Below are positions 36,271-47,690 of a stretch of 64,000 nucleotides of DNA, in pieces; the first letter of the stretch is position 1; each line of letters begins with the position of its first letter. The notes under the pieces are model-generated. The model saw only the letters and a list, made by a program, of their open reading frames with translations, made no database searches and was not told where the DNA came from. The position numbers were made by a program, and so were the translations under genes. Source of the stretch: Icerya purchasi (Eukaryota > Arthropoda > Insecta > Hemiptera > Monophlebidae); assembly GCA_039619475.1 (NCBI GenBank), contig CM077116.1, positions 376,514,188 to 376,578,187 on the forward strand, given 5' to 3'.

Positions 36271-37519
36271 GAAAGTTCGATTGAACGGATTTGAGAATTG
36301 ATTAACTCCGTAATTTAAAATGAGCAGCTGCAGAGAGTAATTTAATGCGAGATTCAAAAGCGCTAAGAATCGCCGCGGTGGAAGCAGCTAAACGACAGCG
36401 TTCCTGGATAGAAAACGCACCGTGTTTATCTGGCAGGCGAACTGAGACTTGCTCGGTCAAATGTCGCGTAAAAAATCTTATCCGAGCTATTTATGAAGAC
36501 GAGTACACCTACGGAATATACTGCGTTGTGCAAATCTCCGTAAACAGAATACCTTTTAACGTCGCCATCAAGTGCTGAGGCGTAAACGCTTACTCCAGTT
36601 ATTTCAGGTGAATGCAGAAATTTCATTGTTCCCGCGGTCGTTCACTTATTTCCACTGGTGGTTCCTCGATGTCGCTTTGTTGGCACTGCAATCCATACTA
36701 TTTCTTTTTTCTTTAGACGGTAGACCCGATATGTCTTCCGTCTACGATTTTTCTTAAATCTGGCATTCCTGTTCCGCTTAAAGTGGCTCTATCAATGTGC
36801 TGTATTTCCACAATAATGCAAAATACTTAGATTTTACAGACTTAAGAACTATAAAATAACAAAACGGGGGGGGGGGGGGGGTTTCTTGTTTTGTGTTTGT
36901 CAGCTGAAGCTTTGTCTGAGAACGTCTCCTTACTTCGTGAAATCGTAGTTTATTTTAAAGTTTGTAATTTGATTATTTCTAACAAATAGTACGAATTTTT
37001 GCACTACTTGTCTCTTTTTCGAACTTTCTCTTATGATGACGTACTATTGGTCGCAAATATGTTTTCAGAAGAAAAGGATCAAACGAAAGTAAGAAATGGA
37101 GAGACAGTAAAACAGCGCTGGAAGATGCCGCGAAAGTAGAATGTGAAAAAAATGCTAGAGAGCAGTTGAGCGGCAAGGCAAATCCAAGAGGACCACCTAG
37201 GTATAAATAACGAATCAACAGAACAGAAGGGATAGGCTAAGGGCAGTAGGAAAAAGAAAGAGCATCACGGATACGCCCATTATAAGTGAGAAATGTCGAA
37301 AACCATCGCTTGAAGGTCAGACGCTTCAAGGTTTACGGAGATTTGGGGCACACTTTGACTTTTCTGCGGATACATGTTTTAGCTCTCACCTTCTTAGACT
37401 TAATCTTCTCCATCACAACAAGATCGTGTCACCGGAAGATGCATCTTCTTCTTCTTCGGGTGTTTTTTTTTTTTATCCTGAAAGGAGGTTAGCAACTATT
37501 TAATGATACTGCTCTCGAT
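36271..37519. other. Non-coding stretch with poly(G)
   Basis: A run of 16 G lies at 36,866-36,881. Short frames around 36,345-36,626 on both strands look moderately coding-like in composition but match no family. No gene is called. Confidence 0.35.
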
Positions 37520-38375
37520 TTTTGACCGTTCTTTCTGCTCCATATTTACCGCGGAGTCCACATGCAATACACCACTTCCACAAACGGTTCTAATAAATTT
37601 TGTACTAGTCTCGGATTCGAAGGGTGTGCTACTGTCCATATCATCTCTTCTTCTTCATCATTCCTCAGACTTCATAATTCTCCTAATTCGTTCTCTTGTC
37701 ACTAGATTGTAAAGCGCTCGTTTTTATACAAATCGATTTCTTGTGATCCCCTATCCATGAAGGCATCGAAGATAATGAACTGGCTGATTCATTAGCTCGA
37801 TGTGCCGTTCAGACTGGTCAATTTCTATCCAAATTTTCTTCTCATTTTAATGTTCTTTCCAGGAAGTGTCATCGTCTAGATGGCACAATATTAATCTCTT
37901 TTTATTCGTTAATCTTAAATCCTTTTTTATCGTAATATTCAAACTCACCCTTCTTTTTATCCTGCGTACTACGCCTTCCCTCATCTTTCGTGCTTTCGTA
38001 TCTCTTCTATCTGCAGGCTTCGCCTTGACCATAGTCGGCTTCCTGTATCCTCTTTTCGTTTTTCAATGTTCTCTTCTTCTTTTTGTTCTTTCCATGCTGA
38101 TGATTCTGATTTACTCCCCGACATAAATCACATTTTCTTCGAATGCGCGTTTATATCTATAGAACGCTTTCATTTTCATGGACAACTACAGAATCTTCAT
38201 TTAACCAATCCATATAATGCTTCGTTTATTCTTTCACTTTTAACTCCGGCGATCATTGCTATTATAGTATCTTTCATTTCTTCTATCTCTAGTAGTATAC
38301 GCTACTAATTCGCTTCCCCTCTCTCTCGCTGATATAATCTAATGCTGAGTAATGCCCCCCCCCCCCCTAAAAAAA
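37520..38375 (+). pseudogene. LINE family A RNase H and C-terminal motif, decayed
   Basis: In successive frames: FTAES (about 37,545), VSDSKGVLLSI (about 37,607-37,640), IQIDFL then HEGIEDNELADSLAR (37,725-37,805), the RNase H blocks in order; ISSICRLRLDHSRLP (about 38,005-38,050); and INHIFFECAF (about 38,125-38,150) in the last frame (38,066-38,308). This order matches the copies at 25,380 and 11,290, and is the best map in this window of the family's C-terminal half. Several frameshifts are present. It ends at TAATGC plus a 14-C run (38,354-38,367) and AAAAAAAA. Confidence 0.75.
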
Positions 38376-39721
38376 AACCAAGTAACTGAAGTTTTTAAAA
38401 TGGTTTTTCCTTTTAAGAATGACATAGTCAATTGATACTCTCCTATAAGTACTGTAGAAGATTATCATCCTAGAGTGTATAAATACCAAAAGATAAAAAA
38501 TGAAAACCAACGATTATGATTAGGGAATGACTCTGAAACAAGTCGGTTTTCATTATTTTTGCGAATCGTAAATTTTGTTGACTTATTATTACAACTTAAT
38601 TTATTTATTTATAGCATTTTTATAAGATCATAAAGGTTCAGTTTTCATTTTTTAATTAAACGAGATATTTCGTGAAAAAAAAAAGCAATGGTAATAATAA
38701 AAGAACAGTTGTTTTATGCTTCATATTTTGATGACTTGATAAAGAACGGGAAGTTAAATAACGAAAAATCGATAAATTTATAAAGGTAAAATAAAAAAAA
38801 ATTAACCTAAATTTTATAGTTAATGTTAGTAAATTTTTTAATTTCGAAACTATTATTTCGCAGATTTTTCAATAATCTGAAACTCATTTAATTTAGAAAA
38901 AAAGTCATGTTCGTTATATAAAATTCCTATTGAATTTCATCTTGGTCCAAGGCATTTTCTACGTAATTCAGCGAGTTATTTCCTTATATGGACCGCTAGT
39001 AATCGTGTTTTTCATGACAGTCTATAACTATTTTAAGGTCGTGACTAAGCTTCGTGCTGTTCGCTACCCCAGTAATCTCGCTGATTAAACAGTATCGTCG
39101 AAGGCTCCAAAAAGATTCCGGTCCTCAGCAGTCTTACGATTTTGTCAATTTCATTATTTCCTTGTTTCCCGACAACAATAGCATTCCGTCTCGAAACAGT
39201 TCCGCCAAATACAGCAGCAGAGAATCCAGCTGTAACAATGCGGTAACTGTTAACCGGCTTAAATCGAATTTAAAACGAATGTACGAGGCTCACTTCGCCA
39301 GGTAAATAATTTGCGCGGAATATTTTCGCAGGTAGTTTACCGGTGTCCATATATATATTGAAGAGAAAAATTTAAAAACGGCATGTGACAAATAATAAAT
39401 TTCTGTCGTCTTCCGTCATTTAAGATAAAAATAAAAGAACCAAATCAAAATTAAAATTAATAAAGATTAACGTACAAAAAATACTCGACTAAAAGTTGGA
39501 ACCTGAATAAACAAATGAAAGCAAAAGCATGCTCTAATTTATCATCGGTAGTTACAACACCCCTATATGTTAGTTAATTCACAAAAAAAATGAATAGTTA
39601 ATTACTCTACTCGTATTCAGAATATATGGCAGTAATATTTTTGTCTGGAAGAATGTTCCTTGTCACGAATGGGAGAAAACGGAAAAAAAAATTAAATATA
39701 TACATATGTATATATATATAT
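38376..39721. other. Non-coding stretch, one candidate exon
   Basis: Mostly AT-rich without known repeats. A reading frame at 39,054-39,305 ends SRESSCNNAVTVNRLKSNLKRMYEAHFA and then CAG|GTAAAT (39,299-39,306), a good splice donor. Possible acceptors lie at ..TACCCCAG (about 39,073) or ..CATGACAG (about 39,020). The peptide matches no family I know; see findings. Confidence 0.3.
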
Positions 39722-40139
39722 AAAAACTCGGCCATTTTGGCCTCGCAAGGGGCTGTGCCCCTTGACCCCTCTTGCTTTCATTCCTGTCTCTTTCTCTTCT
39801 ATACTTTGTATAAAATGATCAAAATTTACAACGTAATTCTTACTGGCATCAACGCACACAAAAAATAACATAACCACAAAAATCTTATTCTAACATTTAA
39901 CTTCCGTTACATAAAATTAAGACATTTTTTCGTTACATTTTTCGTTACATATTTCATTACATAAAATTGTAACATTTTTTAAATAACAATAACAAAAATC
40001 CTACAAAATATAACAAACGTTACATAAAATTGGGACATTTTTCTGGGACAATTTTTTGGGACATTTAGCGTTACATAAAATTGGGACATTTTTTTGGGAC
40101 ATTTTTTCGAATGGGGGGTAGCCTAAGAATTACGTTGTA

Positions 40140-40141
<2 letters not shown>
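39722..40141 (-). mobile_element. Helentron/DINE-like non-autonomous element, copy B
   Basis: Longest uninterrupted copy. The perfect 17-bp inverted pair TTACAACGTAATTCTTA is at 39,826-39,842 and its complement at 40,124-40,140. On the element's own strand (minus), one repeat sits at the 5' tip and the other about 105 bases before the 3' end. The 3' end holds two hairpins: AAGGGGC-tgt-GCCCCTT (39,747-39,763) and GGCC-attttt-type GGCCATTTTGGCC (39,730-39,742). The interior has repeated CGTTACATAAAATTGGGACAT units. It is flanked by (TA)n on both sides. No ORF. Confidence 0.65.

Positions 40142-40190
<49 letters not shown>
40142..40190. repeat. (TA)n microsatellite at element end
   Basis: About 23 perfect TA units beginning right at the 5' tip of copy B. 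Confidence 0.95.
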
Positions 40191-40191
<1 letters not shown>

Positions 40192-42495
40192 GCGATGTCC
40201 AAATCTAAGGATTAAATCGTATATGTTTTTCTTTCCCCTTTTCTATATATTATAAAGATTAATCGGCATCATTTTGACAGAATCTGAAATTACGATTTTC
40301 ATTATTACTTTTTTTAAGTATTTATATTTAACATAATTTACAATATTCTGATATTCATACAATTTCAACAGAATATCATTGTATTATTTACAATTATATA
40401 ATTTTATTTCAGTAAGCTAAACATTTACGTCTTTTTCTTTTCCCCCTCTCTTTTCTTTCTATACCCTTTCATCATATTTTTTCTGTATGCTCTCCTTGTT
40501 CCACTTCATTAACCAATGTTTTCATTTTCCTATTCTATAATTTTTTGTTGCGACCCTGTTTGGCACTTTCGAAAGAATATGCATATTTATTACTTTGAAT
40601 TTTGTTTTTGGTATTGATTATACATTTTAGATTTTTCTGCAGAGAATACTCCGTTTCATTTTTTCATCTCCAACTTTGACACTTTTTCCCCTTGCTATAT
40701 TATTTTTTTTGCCCCAGTTCACGACATTTGGTCATTTTCCCTCTAATTACCTTAAAGTTTTATTTTCGCGGCTTTAATAAATTTAAATTAACATATACTT
40801 TCAAATGAAGTCGACTGATGAACAATTTCCATGTCAGAGGTGAAGTATGTTGCTTCAGTAATATGAGCTTAATGAAATTCCTCCTTTCTCACTCGTGTTC
40901 TACTGTTACACTCTAAATGCCTCCAGACTACCAATTTTCCCACTATTATTTCAAACCTCCTTATTTAATATACTTAATTAACATAATTTATCCGGAGTCC
41001 GATAATGACCTACCCTTAATCTACTTATGCAAGTTACGTAATCTCTCTCTCTACACGCTCGTTGTTGAATAGGCTTGTTTATCATACAATATCTTTTCCC
41101 TTTCTGTTTGCATGTTTCTTTATGCACGTTTCTTTATGTACCGATATCTTTCGTACATCCTATTCCTAATTTCCATCATATATTCTAATTTAATAAGCCG
41201 CGTTCTATCAGTGTCTTAAGTTTAATGGGTTTTCTTCTTTTAGTGTTTCATTATTTACACCATTCTTTGTTATTGATTATTAATTTTAAGCACTTCGTGG
41301 ACGATCGGTCTTTTCAAAATGTGTTTTTTCTACTGTTCTCCGCGCTTGAATGTCATCGATTATATTAGTCGCAAAATTTTTTTTTTCCTACCCTGGGCGC
41401 GCCAACGGCCTTGACCCAACAACATGGAGCTAAAGTAAAAATTAAAAAACCGATAGGCCATCTTCAGCTGGAAAATCAAATAATATACCTTTATATTTTA
41501 GTCAACTACAACCTGAAATAAATGCGCTAAAGGCACAATCACCACTAGCATATAACGTGATACAATATTGAAATTAAACAAAAATCGGAATATATAAAAA
41601 AATGCTATTAAAAAAATTAATAATAAAATATACAAATTTATTATTCGAAAAATACGCATTTAAAATAGTATTGGAAACGAATCAAAAAATAAGTTTTCAT
41701 CGTAAATATACATACACATTCGAAAACAGCGGCTTTTACAAAATTGAATGTCTACGTTAAATCTTTATCAGATAAACCGATATATTAAATATGAAAGGCG
41801 TTTAGAAATTTCCCTTTTTTTTTTGCACCTTCGTGTTTCCAAATTTCTGTAATATATGTACAATTTGATTTTAGATGTTGACTGAATTCTTCCAGTTTGA
41901 GTTTAGACTGAAGATGCGCTTTTTGACTGATCGTCCAGCATAAGTCTAATAGAAGAATTCTGATCAAATATTTAAAAAGTAGAACTGAATTAAACAATGA
42001 ACGAAATTCGCTATTGTTGCGATCATCATTCGTTCGTTCGCTCGAATTTGAGCGTCGAGACTACATATATCTGTACAATCTAGCTGTACGGAATAAAATA
42101 GGTAGCGTTCTTGACAATAGCTATATGCAACGCTAGTGTACCTGCAAAACTGCACTCGGAACTGATTAGTAATCGTTTGATTTATCGGTATATACAAATG
42201 CAGTCTCGTGTGTGTCTACTGTGTACTAACTAGCGCGCATATTATACGTACGTATCGGTGCGACACAAAGTTATAAAATCTTCGTAAATCAAATGAAATA
42301 TCCGATGAGGGGTGCTGACGATTGATTTAGTCAGCGGATCATATGATCGGTGGAATAATCCTATTTTTTTTTTTTTTTTTTGGACACTTTAACTCGTCCC
42401 TCCTAGATGATGAAATTAAAAATATTACAATACACGCTCGGTTTAATGGAAATTCTCAAAAAATATCGTTACTTCAACGACAGCGAACAATCTTC
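40191..42495. other. Non-coding stretch, partly pyrimidine-rich
   Basis: 40,420-41,370 is strongly C/T-biased on plus, like the LINE family A copies, but I could not read any conserved block. A T run at 41,377-41,389 before GGGCGCGCC looks like the A tail of a minus-strand retroelement. A 20-base T run sits at 42,363-42,381. Confidence 0.35.
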
Positions 42496-43173
42496 TTTTT
42501 TTTTTTTTTTTTTTTATTTGAGCAATTATTACAATCTTAAAATAAATCTAAATAAGTAATAAATGTAACAACTGAGAAAGAAACGAGAAATAAAAACTTA
42601 GCACAGCGACTAGTTTTTAAGGATAAAGCGGACAGTTCACACGAGGTTTACAAGTTTACAGCGTTTAAGCCTACATTATTTGAGTTCCTCCGTCAGCAAC
42701 TGTTGAATTAGAGGATTCCTATGAACCCAAAGCCGTTCATAGTACGCACTTACGATTTCTGGAATGACCTCATCCACACACTTCAGATCTAAATCTCTGT
42801 GCAAGTCTGCATTCCTTTGAAACCATGCCGCTTTTGCTATCATCCGTATAATTTTATTTTGAACCCACTGTATGATATTGCGATTGCTCGTTTTGGCACA
42901 TCCCCATAATTCAATACCGTATGTCCAGATTGGCTTGATGATCACTTTGTAGATTAAGCACTTATGATATAAGCTTAGCTTCGAATGCCGACCCAATAAC
43001 CAATAAAGTTGCCTAACCTTTGCCATTATTTGCTCTTTTTTAGCCTTAATATGCGGCTGCCAAGTCGAATAATCTAGAAAAGTTAAATTCGGAGAAGAAT
43101 ATCTCGTCTGAAAAGTGTCTTTTGGGAAATCTCGTACATTCTCAGTTTTCTGGAAAAACCTAAAAAATTTCAT
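42496..43173 (-). mobile_element. LINE family C (Jockey-like), 5'-truncated
   Basis: Contains the C-terminal coding part given in the next entry, about 160 bases of 3' UTR, and a poly(A) tail on the minus strand (T run 42,496-42,516). No clear target duplication was found. Confidence 0.75.
42676..43173 (-). pseudogene. Jockey-like reverse transcriptase, C-terminal thumb region
   Basis: An open frame of 165 codons. From about residue 38: STWQPHIKAKK (the LTWxxHI block that follows the RT fingers/palm), RQLYWLLGRHSKLSLYHKCLIYKVIIKPIWTYG (RT-distal helix, shown in part), ELWGCAKTSN, NKIIRMIAKAAWFQRN and LHRDL.....EVI near the end. This is the typical C-terminus of Jockey-clade ORF2 proteins, which lack RNase H. 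Catalytic RT motifs and the endonuclease are absent because of 5' truncation. The remaining frame is undamaged, pointing to a fairly recent insertion. Confidence 0.75.
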
Positions 43174-43960
43174 TCAAATAAGAAAGCAGTGTGCGCAAAA
43201 CAAATCAGTGGAAATTGTAAAAGAATTACCGTCACGCAACCAACATTTCTCAAACACGGAGAAAAGCATTTTTGATAAAATCGATGTCTAATGGAACTAG
43301 TGTTCGGAGCGTCTAACATTAAAAATCCACAAAATTGTCCGACCATTAACGAATATAAAACCCCCGTTTATATTTAATTATTTTTCCTTAAAAATAATTA
43401 ATAAATTTCAAAATTTTCTGTAGCATAATATAACGAATGACGATATTGAAATTTTTTCCTAACCTGCTCCGAATTACCGTCATTCTGCATTTCCTCCAGA
43501 CGCTATATTTAATATAATAATATAAAGATCACGATCGTTAACGGCGTAATATTTTTATTTTGTTTATTTTTATTTTATTTATTTTCGCCAACTTTGAATA
43601 TTAATAACTCGGTGCTTCGTTTGTTTTTACATTATCAGTTTGCAGCCGTGATAGTCGAATTCGGCTTCTCTCGAGGTTAGCCGAATTGAGTAATGGTTGA
43701 CGCGTGAAGTTGAAATTTATGTATAGAGATTTAATCCGCAATCGAAATGAGATAAAACGAAAAAAATCATCGTATTTTAGTGATGAATGTAGAGGAACAA
43801 TGATAAAAATACGTTTTTATTTTCATCTCGTATATCACAGTGTGTATATAAAGTAAATGAAACGAAAGCAGGAAAATTTTTGACGAAACATAAATAAGCT
43901 TTGTGAAAAATTTCTCTGTGCTCAACATTTTCATCTACTTTAAAGTAGTTACCAGCTATC
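43174..43960. other. Non-coding stretch
   Basis: Nothing recognised. Confidence 0.4.
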
Positions 43961-44020
43961 GTCGACTAATTGATTAGACAGTGGTATTTCATTCAATAGG
44001 ACCTAGTTCGAATACCGTTC
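43961..44020 (+). mobile_element. SINE family 3, tRNA-like head
   Basis: TTGATTAGACAGTGG (A-box region) and AGTTCGAATACCG (B box, one change from GGTTCGAATTCC) with the same spacing as at 32,071-32,124. Confidence 0.5.
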
Positions 44021-44155
44021 ATTAAAACTTACAAAAATTTCACTTGCGCTTAATTAATGTTTATGGTTAACTGGCTTACAAAAAAAAATCAAGTATTACA
44101 ATATTAACTACATCATAACAATAATAATGTTAAAACAAAGCAGACGGTACAAAAA

Positions 44156-44480
44156 ATAAATAAAATGGGAAGTACACTGACATCTGGGTTTAAATGAAAA
44201 TGAGTTGGCGGATCGCCGTCACGATAGCCTAGCGGCGTGAGCTCTTGATTGTTGAGATAGTAGTCATGAATTCGATTCCTAGCGACGACCAAAAACGAAA
44301 TTGACTGATTTAAAATTTAATGAGTAGTTAGTGGCCAAATAGTATTTACAGCCAGGCCGAAAAAAAAAAAAAAAAAAAAGAGTTGGCGGATAAAGAGTGG
44401 CAAATAAAATATTATCCTAAATGGAGTAGTGATAGAGATCGAGAATGGAACGAATTAAACTGCCTCCAAAAAATAAAAGA
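44156..44480 (+). pseudogene. LINE RNase H fragment split by a SINE
   Basis: Ignoring the inserted SINE, the frame reads HLGLNENELADKEWQIKYY and then PKWSSDRDREWNEL. The first part is the last RNase H block (GHxGLxxNExAD), with an upstream stop where the first residues of the block should be. The SINE sits exactly within the NELAD codons; one TSD copy supplies the block on each side. Family A or a relative is likely. Confidence 0.65.
44214..44379 (+). mobile_element. SINE family 2, full length with 12-bp TSD
   Basis: The head CGCCGTCACGATAGCCTAGCGG holds an A box (ATAGCCTAGCGG, 44,224-44,235), and GAATTCGATTCC (44,268-44,279) is a near-perfect B box. The body is about 80 bases and ends AGGCCG plus about 19 A (44,361-44,379). 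It is flanked by the perfect direct repeat GAGTTGGCGGAT (44,202-44,213 and 44,380-44,391). This is a complete, recent-looking tRNA-derived SINE insertion mobilised by a LINE enzyme. Confidence 0.85.
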
Positions 44481-44568
44481 GAAAATGGACGGTGAGTGGG
44501 GGTAACCAGAAAAACTTACTACAAGGTGTTAATAGGTGCACAAGAAAAAAGCCGTGTTTTTTAGCAAG

Positions 44569-45290
44569 TTTTTTTTTTTCTTTATTTTTTTAAAAATCTT
44601 TTGGGCTCGTCAACTGGCGACCTTTCCCAGAAACAATTAGAAAAGGAAGGAGCCAATTATATCTTCATGCGATATCAAATTTTGTTAGGAGAAAGAAACA
44701 AATAATAGGAACAATATGTGGAGAGGGAAAAGATAGGATATAAAAGGCACAATATGGAGTAGGAAGACCAAGTTGTAACAAACTAAAGTAGAAAGCAGTA
44801 CACTCGGCAGAAAGAGATGAACACTTAATAAACACATGATCAGCATCGCCAACATGCTCTTCGTTTGAGTGGAGAGGACAATATGGAAAGGCAACTAACA
44901 AAAAAAAAGGAAAATAATAGGAAGATAATAGAGTATGGCTTAAAAACACAGACGAATAAGGGAGACAACAACAAAACAACGAAGTGAAAGAAACAGAGAG
45001 AACCACGGATTGCCAGGAAGTTTAGGTTGAACAGACAGATAAAAGAAACAATTGTTAGAGAAAGAGGAAACGTACATATCCGACTAAAACCTAAGATGAA
45101 AACCTTTGCACAGCGGAAGGAAATTAGACGATGGGACTTTTTAAAAGAAGAAGTGAGGAGAGGCAGCAACCCGAGCCAAGGAGTCCGCCACTTTATAATC
45201 GAAGATGCCCGAATGACTAGGAACTCACAGAAAATCAATTTGAATAGAACGAAAGGAAGAAAGAACGGGGTTTTAGCAAATTAGATACTA
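44569..45290 (-). mobile_element. LINE family A, 3' end, minus strand
   Basis: On the minus strand: NPWFSLF and SLIRLCF (about 44,985-45,015), then YCPLHSNEEHVGDADHVFIKC (about 44,820-44,885; the CPLH...NHVFFEC end motif with Lys for Glu). The ORF ends at about 44,665. The 3' UTR reads GACGAGCCCAAAAG followed by an A-rich tail (44,569-44,600). Sequence up to 45,290 is in the same purine/pyrimidine bias and probably belongs to it. Confidence 0.65.
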
Positions 45291-45384
45291 CTAGTCGGAA
45301 CTACATTGTTGTAATGAGGAGAATCGGATCAGGACGCATGTAAGTTGTCCCATTTATTAAAACGCTTAGGCTTAGTTGACAGTA
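45291..45384. other. Short spacer between LINE and SINE
   Basis: Nothing recognised. Confidence 0.4.
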
Positions 45385-45644
45385 ATAGTAAGTAAATCAT
45401 ATACCCATGGAAAAGTATCATGGATGATGTAATTAAGCTTTTCACACTGTAATAAGCCTAATGGATCTGATGAGAATACTGGGGCCAGTTCCTTTCTACT
45501 TGGGATCTGCCTTTACTTTTTACCAGATAATTCTCTGGTATAACTAATATTCAAAGACCTGAGAGGACGAGACAACTCCCTAAATCCCATGATACCTTTG
45601 GTTTGATAGCCAACCGCCTTAAGTGCTAGGCTACCGCGCTACAT
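45385..45644 (-). mobile_element. SINE family 1, near full length
   Basis: The minus-strand head GCGCGGTAGCCTAGCACTTAAG (A box) is followed by GGTTGGCTATCAAA and, at the 3' end, GGAACTGGCCCCAGTATTCTCAT and a TTTACTTACTATTACT tail (cores given). Matches copies at 54,537 (+) and 30,470 (-). The B box has decayed. Confidence 0.7.
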
Positions 45645-47239
45645 AGTTTATAGTAATCAGCGCGAAACTAGCACGAAATGGGGTTCGTTGGCTTGCCTGG
45701 TCCGGGAATGCAAGAAGTATAACGAACAAAGAAGGAAAACATGTATAGAGAAACATGTAAAACGCTACCAGCATCAACCGATGAAATTGCAGCAAACGCT
45801 TTAACTCAATCATTATATTTACATATTAAAAATGCAAAAATTGAAATACAGCAGTGATTTGACTGAGATAAAACTGGCCAACTGGATAAGACCAGTTCAA
45901 CAGAAAAAGAAAAAAAAATACCTGCATAAAAAATAAACAGTAAATTAAATAATTACGAGAATTGCAATTACCGAATTATTTAAACTTTGCATTGTTAATA
46001 TTCAGACCAGATCAAATATCGAAAATGTCTCTATTATCTCACGACGTCTATTTGTGCGCAGAAATTACGCGAGCGATAGATTATTAAATATAACAAAACC
46101 GAAATTGAAATAAAAACAGAAAATAGAAAATAAAAAGTAAACATAAGAATTAAGGAGGTTATTATTAATTGAAAACATGTTAACTTCAGTAAAAAATTAG
46201 ATTATTAATAAAACCTAAATGTACGAATTATTCATTTAAATACGGATATGTTTGATGACTTTTGCGAGGATAATACGCCGGCGTTTATTTACAATTCGCA
46301 TGGCAATCGGTGTTTATTACGCCAAACTCAAAAAAACATATCCGAATTTTCCCGCGATTAATGTTTCCGTTTACTTCATACACTAATTGCCAGACAGGAT
46401 AGTCAATTATTACTATTATTGAAAAAATAAAATAAATAGAAGAAAAACAACTAGAACAACACCGCTTAAACAATAATATTTTGTAACGGAATTCCTACTG
46501 GACAGTTTGATAATAAAGTTTTTCTGGACTTTTTCGCACAAAGTGCATATTTTTATTTGTTAATGATAATAAAAAAAAGTTTCTGCCGTATCATATTAAT
46601 CCGTATTAAACCTCGAACGTGTGTCAATTATGCTGTTCTTATATATGTAGTTGGATTTTTACTTTATCTCTGGAGAAACTGTAAAACTTTTTATGCCCCC
46701 CCCCCCCCCCCCCCCAAAAAAGAAAAAAGTTTATAGGCGTAATTAGTTGAAATCCAACGGGCGTCCATTGCCAGCATAAGGAATTAAATATACCGAGATG
46801 GCAAATTGATAGATGACGTCGATGTTGTCCGCATGAACGCACCTTCCATTTCTCGAAACGAGAAAATCGAACAATCAAGGAGAATGAAATCCGAAGATTT
46901 TACAATTTTGCAGGAAACGTGTATGAAAATCCGAGCATTACGGTGCTTTTTCGCGCAAGAAAACATGCTCGTTGAGAAATAATAAAAGCGTGCCTCACGT
47001 ATGACGCCTGTTGTCGTGAATCCTAAATTATTAATCAGACGACTGAGAGACGTGAGGGCCACAACAATAATGGGAAAAGTGCATACGTTGTCGGCGGCGA
47101 CACTTCACTTAAATACGAGTGGGGTACACCTTTTATTATTCAACCTATAACGCAGGGTCGCCGTTACATCTAGACTGAAGTGCTCAGAAAAGCGCGGGTA
47201 AAAAAAACGAAATGAATAAAAACCTGAAAACACGACGTC
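45645..47239. other. Non-coding stretch with poly(C)
   Basis: The longest C run of the window (20 C) lies at 46,696-46,715, followed by an A run, an arrangement also seen at LINE 3' ends (38,354). I could not identify LINE sequence upstream of it. No gene supported. Confidence 0.4.
46696..46715. repeat. Poly(C) tract, 20 C
   Basis: Uninterrupted; the longest G/C homopolymer of the window. Confidence 0.95.
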
Positions 47240-47690
47240 GCTCCTCTGTTACATAATTGGAATTAGGATTCGAAAGATGGCCGGACTGTCTGGTAAAATT
47301 GGACGAGGCAATGAGACCGGCGGCCCGACGAAATTGTGCATTCTTCTTTTCTGGTTCGCGTGTGTGCATGCGAGGTTGGAGAACATGGTGCGTTACATGT
47401 TGGACGAGTATGCGCGTGAGCGTGACGTTACAAAGTGCATTATCGATTACGGCGGCTCGTGTTGACCTTGGCTCAGTGGCCTTCCAACGAACTGCACGTG
47501 CAGCTAATAGTACCACCACGAAGCCACGTACGTGCAAACTACACACAATAACACATTTTTTGATGCAACTTTTTCCCAGAAAAGCCAGGATCCAACGCGA
47601 TCAATCGCATCAATGCCCCACCCATGTCCACCACACTTCGTCGGCTGTGCAGCTGCTCGCTATATTTCTCTTTATTATATAGTTATTTGC
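47240..47690. promoter_or_regulatory. GC/CpG-rich patch, candidate promoter or exon
   Basis: GC-rich and CpG-rich relative to the flanks, with overlapping open frames on both strands. One plus-strand frame (47,277-47,465, 62 codons) starts MAGLSGKIGRG and contains a hydrophobic stretch (LCILLFWFACVHA) like a signal peptide or membrane segment. None matches a known family. The patch may be a promoter or 5' exon; the coding status is open. Confidence 0.35.

Noticed and set aside
41280..41360. FVDD-like peptide in a pyrimidine-rich region
   Set aside because: Single short match without flanking RT motifs.
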